Source: Mycobacterium asiaticum (lineage in GTDB: Bacteria > Actinomycetota > Actinomycetes > Mycobacteriales > Mycobacteriaceae). Taken from it: 56,952 nucleotides of DNA. Under the pieces are notes generated by a model. It did not search any database, was not told where the DNA came from, and saw nothing but the letters and a program-made list of their open reading frames with translations. A program made the translations under genes and the position numbers. This document shows positions 54,022 to 56,952 of this stretch, one piece after another; the first letter of the stretch is position 1, and each line of letters starts with the position of its first letter. The stretch covers positions 1-56,952 of the forward strand of contig NZ_LZKQ01000324.1 of the NCBI RefSeq assembly GCF_001668675.1. The letters are read 5' to 3'.

Positions 54022-55821
54022 ATGCGTGCGGTGCGGTACATGAGCAGTCGGGCGGCCGGTGACGGCCTCGCCGGGAAGCCGTGGGCCGCGCTCTGGGCGA
54101 TGATGCTCGGCTTTTTCATGATCATGCTCGACTCGACCATCGTCGCCGTTGCCAATCCGACGATCATGACCGCGCTGCGGATCGATTACAGCACCGTGGT
54201 CTGGGTGACCAGCGCCTATTTGCTGGGGTATGCCGTGGTGCTGCTGGTCGCAGGGCGGCTGGGTGACCGGTTCGGTCCGAAGAACCTGTACCTGATCGGG
54301 CTGGTGGTCTTCACCCTCGCGTCGGTGTGGTGCGGGCTGTCGGGCAGCGCAGGCATGCTGATCGCGGCCCGGGTCGTGCAGGGCATCGGCGCGGGAGTCC
54401 TTACCCCGCAGACTTTGTCGACGATCACCCGGATCTTCCCGGCGCAACGCCGCGGGTCGGCAATGAGCATGTGGGGAGCCACCGCTGGTGTCGCCAGCCT
54501 GGTCGGGCCGTTGGCCGGTGGTTTGCTGGTGGACAGCCTGGGCTGGCAGTGGATCTTCTTCGTCAACGTGCCGGTGGGCGTCATCGCGTTGGCTTTGGCT
54601 ATCTGGCTGGTCCCGGAACTGCCGGTGCGCGCCCAGCGTTTCGATCTGATCGGCGTCGCCCTGTCGGGGGCGGGCATGTTCCTTCTCGTGTTCGGCCTGC
54701 AGGAAGGTCAGTCGGCCGACTGGGCGCCGTGGATCTGGGCGGTGCTCGTCGCCGGCGCCGGCTTCATGTCGGTGTTCATCTACTGGCAGGCGGTCAACCA
54801 CCGGGCGCCGCTGGTCCCGCTCAACATGTTTCGCGACCGGGATTTCAGCCTGTGCAACATCGGGGTTGGCATCATCTCGTTCGCGTCGACGGCGATGATG
54901 CTGCCGCTGACCTTCTACGCCCAGTCGGTGTGCGGGCTGTCGCCCACCCGTTCGGCGCTGCTGTTGGCGCCGGTGGCGATCAGCAGTGGTCTGCTCGCGC
55001 CCTTGGTCGGTTTGATCATCGACAAGACTCACCCGGTGCCGGTGCTGGGTTTCGGATTCTCGGCGCTGGCCGTCTCGATGACCTGGCTGTCGTTCGAATT
55101 GGAGCCCGGCACGCCGGTCTGGCGGCTGGTCCTGCCCTTCATCACGCTGGGTGTGGGCATGGCTTTCGTCTGGTCGCCGCTGGCCGCCACCGCGACCCGC
55201 AACCTGCCACCGGAGCAGGCCGGCGCGGGGTCGGGGGTGTACAACGCCACCCGGCAGCTGGGCGCGGTGCTTGGCAGCGCCGGCATGGCCGCCTTCATGA
55301 CGGCGCGCATCAGCGCGGAGATGCCGCCCGGAGCGGCCACCTCAGCCACCTCGGCAAGTGAGGACGCGGGCCTGCAACTGCCGGAGTTCCTGCGCGAGCC
55401 GTTCTCGGCCGCGATGGCGCAGTCGATGCTGTTGCCGGCGTTCATCGCGCTGTTCGGGGTCGTCGCCGCGCTGTTCTTGGTCGGCGCGCTGGGATCCGCG
55501 GACAACCTGGCCGGTTATGCGCTCGGTGCGGACCCGGATGACGGCTACGACGATGACGAATACGTCGAATACATCCTGGAACGCGACCCGGCCGCCGGTT
55601 CTGCGCTGCCCGAAGCCGCGGACGACGACCCGGTGGTGGCGCGGGTCCGCTACGCGCGCGTCGCCGCCGCCGTGCCGACCCGGCGCACCGCGCTCTCCGA
55701 TCCGATCAGGCCGGCCCATAACGGCTCGCCCTTGCATGACGAGCCGCAGTATCGCCGGATCGGGGGCTACCACGGGCAGCCGGATCCCGACGAATCCGAC
55801 GGCTGGCACTGGTCGGGCTGA
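54022..55821 (+). CDS. DHA2-type 14-helix MFS drug exporter with acidic tail (Rv1250-like)
   Basis: A 599-residue drug:H+ antiporter of the EmrB/QacA group. Helix 1 has LDSTIVAVANPTIM, motif A is GRLGDRFGPKNLY, and motif C lies in SLVGPLAGGLLVDSLGWQWI. About fourteen helices end near residue 495. A cytoplasmic tail of about 100 residues follows, with an acidic cluster (DPDDGYDDDEYVEYILERD) and then a Pro/His-rich end. The tail is unusual for the family. Start ATG 54022; ATG 54040 (MSSRAAG) is a reasonable alternative. It converges with the helicase gene, with 8 bases between stops. Confidence 0.91.
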   Translation: MRAVRYMSSRAAGDGLAGKPWAALWAMMLGFFMIMLDSTIVAVANPTIMTALRIDYSTVVWVTSAYLLGYAVVLLVAGRLGDRFGPKNLYLIGLVVFTLASVWCGLSGSAGMLIAARVVQGIGAGVLTPQTLSTITRIFPAQRRGSAMSMWGATAGVASLVGPLAGGLLVDSLGWQWIFFVNVPVGVIALALAIWLVPELPVRAQRFDLIGVALSGAGMFLLVFGLQEGQSADWAPWIWAVLVAGAGFMSVFIYWQAVNHRAPLVPLNMFRDRDFSLCNIGVGIISFASTAMMLPLTFYAQSVCGLSPTRSALLLAPVAISSGLLAPLVGLIIDKTHPVPVLGFGFSALAVSMTWLSFELEPGTPVWRLVLPFITLGVGMAFVWSPLAATATRNLPPEQAGAGSGVYNATRQLGAVLGSAGMAAFMTARISAEMPPGAATSATSASEDAGLQLPEFLREPFSAAMAQSMLLPAFIALFGVVAALFLVGALGSADNLAGYALGADPDDGYDDDEYVEYILERDPAAGSALPEAADDDPVVARVRYARVAAAVPTRRTALSDPIRPAHNGSPLHDEPQYRRIGGYHGQPDPDESDGWHWSG

Positions 55822-55829
55822 CTTCGCCT

Positions 55830-56952
55830 TTACTCGGTCAGCGCGAGGAACGCGCCCAGGTCGACCAGACCCGCCGGGGTAGCGGGCAGGTATTGGGTCA
55901 GCAGCTCCGATCGCACGATCACCGCCGCATACTGTGCCCGGCTGATCGCGACATTGAGCCGGTTTCGGTTGAGCAGGAACGAGATTCCGCGCGGTACATC
56001 CTCGATTGACGAAGCCGTCATGGAAATGAACACCACTGGCGCCTGTCCGCCCTGAAACTTGTCCACGGTGCCGACGCGGACGCCGTTCAGGTTGGCCGAG
56101 GACAGTTGGTCTCGGATCCGCTTCACCTGCGCGTTGTAGGGCGCCAGCACCATAATGTCCGAAGTTTTCAGCGGCCGGGTGCCCTTCTCGTCGGTCCACG
56201 GGCGGTTGAGAATCCGCTCGATCTCGGTCGCGATGGCGACCGCCTCTTCGGGGCTCTCGATCGAATTCGCCTGGTGACGAACGGAAAGCACCTGCACCCC
56301 AGCCTGATACCCGGCCAGGTGGCGGGCCGCGGTCTGGGCGGCGTGGGAATGCAACCTGCCCTCATACGAGAGCGCCGACACCGCGGCACACACATCGGGA
56401 TGCATCCGGTAGGAGCGGTCCAGGAAGTACCCGCGTTCGTCGGGCAGTGTGCGTTGACCGTCGACCAGCCACGCCAATGCGGAGATGTCGACCGGTTCGG
56501 GGTGGGTGCCTTGGCTCACCTGAGGTAACTGCTGCGGGTCACCCAGCAACAGCAGGTTGCGCGCGGCGGGGGCCACCGCGATGGTGTTGGCCAGACAGAA
56601 CTGGCCCGCTTCGTCGATCACCAGCAGGTCCAGGCTACCCGGCGGTACCCGGGCACCGTTGGCGAAATCCCAAGCGGTGCCACCGATTACGCAGCCAGCA
56701 TGGTCGGCGATGAAGGCCTGATAGGCGGTGTGGTCGATCTGCTGCCAGCGCACAGTGGCCTGATCACCGCCCTTTTTGGCGACGACCGCCGGGTCCAGGC
56801 CGGCCTCGATCACGCAGCCCAGAACGTTCTCGACCACCGCGTGCGACTGTGCGACCACACCGACGCGCCAGGAATGGGCGGTGACCAGGCGGTTGATCAC
56901 CCGGGCGGCGGTGTGCGTCTTGCCGGTGCCGGGTGGTCCGTGCACCGCCAGG
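55830..56952 (-). CDS. Superfamily I DNA/RNA helicase, C-terminal part (Rv1251c-like), truncated by the window
   Basis: The last 374 or so residues of a UPF1/Dna2-type helicase that continues beyond the right edge. All core motifs are visible: motif I GPPGTGKT at the edge, motif II VIDEAGQ, motif III LLGDPQQLPQV, motif IV DRSYRMHP, LAPYNAQVKRIR, motif V VDKFQGGQAPVV and motif VI AISRAQYAAVIV. The M. tuberculosis homologue is over 1100 residues, so the missing part is the N-terminal two thirds. The likely role is nucleic acid unwinding in repair; substrate not shown. Confidence 0.92.
   Translation of the reverse strand, partial: LAVHGPPGTGKTHTAARVINRLVTAHSWRVGVVAQSHAVVENVLGCVIEAGLDPAVVAKKGGDQATVRWQQIDHTAYQAFIADHAGCVIGGTAWDFANGARVPPGSLDLLVIDEAGQFCLANTIAVAPAARNLLLLGDPQQLPQVSQGTHPEPVDISALAWLVDGQRTLPDERGYFLDRSYRMHPDVCAAVSALSYEGRLHSHAAQTAARHLAGYQAGVQVLSVRHQANSIESPEEAVAIATEIERILNRPWTDEKGTRPLKTSDIMVLAPYNAQVKRIRDQLSSANLNGVRVGTVDKFQGGQAPVVFISMTASSIEDVPRGISFLLNRNRLNVAISRAQYAAVIVRSELLTQYLPATPAGLVDLGAFLALTE

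Overview
The window is high-GC actinobacterial DNA, almost certainly from a slow-growing Mycobacterium. The evidence is the gene set and order, which as I recall it largely follows M. tuberculosis Rv1191 to Rv1251c: fadD36, dapD, dapE, fadD6, folP2, gpgS, glgM, glgC, sigE-rseA-htrA-tatB, mrp, lpqY-sugABC, corA, mdh, lpqZ, kgd. A PPE protein with MPTR-type Asn-Gly repeats points the same way. I cannot name the species. No rRNA, tRNA, CRISPR array or insertion sequence was seen, and no stretch over 300 bases lacks a gene.

Layout. 1-3019: an acyl-CoA dehydrogenase fragment broken at the left edge, then a cytochrome P450 and an aldehyde dehydrogenase transcribed divergently. 3131-7691: two alpha/beta hydrolases, FadD36 and an MFS transporter. 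7688-12580: dapD and dapE (lysine/meso-DAP), a large ATPase-TPR-like protein and a LOG family enzyme. 12573-17555: fadD6, folP2, gpgS, a DivIVA-like membrane protein, 3-methyladenine glycosylase and a DUF3117 microprotein. 17578-20051: glgM and glgC (alpha-glucan synthesis). 20080-25642: CocE-like hydrolase, methyltransferase, a two-gene ABC exporter and its TetR regulator. 25808-27922: PPE-MPTR gene. 27927-33497: O-methyltransferase, the sigE-rseA-htrA-tatB envelope-stress group, and mrp. 33549-38112: lytic transglycosylase-like protein, DUF1003 protein, MgtE/CBS protein and two small membrane proteins. 38116-42990: the trehalose importer lpqY-sugA-sugB-sugC with a translationally coupled SUFU-domain gene. 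42995-47366: corA, mdh, malic enzyme, lpqZ. 47369-56952: two tandem SDR paralogues, kgd, a membrane protein, a 14-TM MFS exporter and a partial superfamily I helicase.

Themes. Carbohydrate and trehalose metabolism (GpgS, GlgC, GlgM, LpqY-SugABC) and central carbon enzymes around malate and 2-oxoglutarate (Mdh, malic enzyme, Kgd) cluster here. Envelope stress control (SigE-RseA-HtrA) sits beside the Tat secretion gene.

The most striking signal is at tatB. A 91-bp segment in the 3' half of the gene is a perfect inverted copy of the gene's own 5' end (31825-31915 versus 32095-32185). It introduces an in-frame stop, yet the native C-terminal codons resume in frame after it. A second fold-back join, at a 12-bp palindrome, breaks the acyl-CoA dehydrogenase at the left edge. 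Together these are either genuine template-switch mutations or amplification/assembly artefacts. Other candidates worth a look are a leaderless TetR promoter overlapped by its own operator, mutually exclusive hairpins ahead of the PPE gene, and long palindromes between gene pairs.
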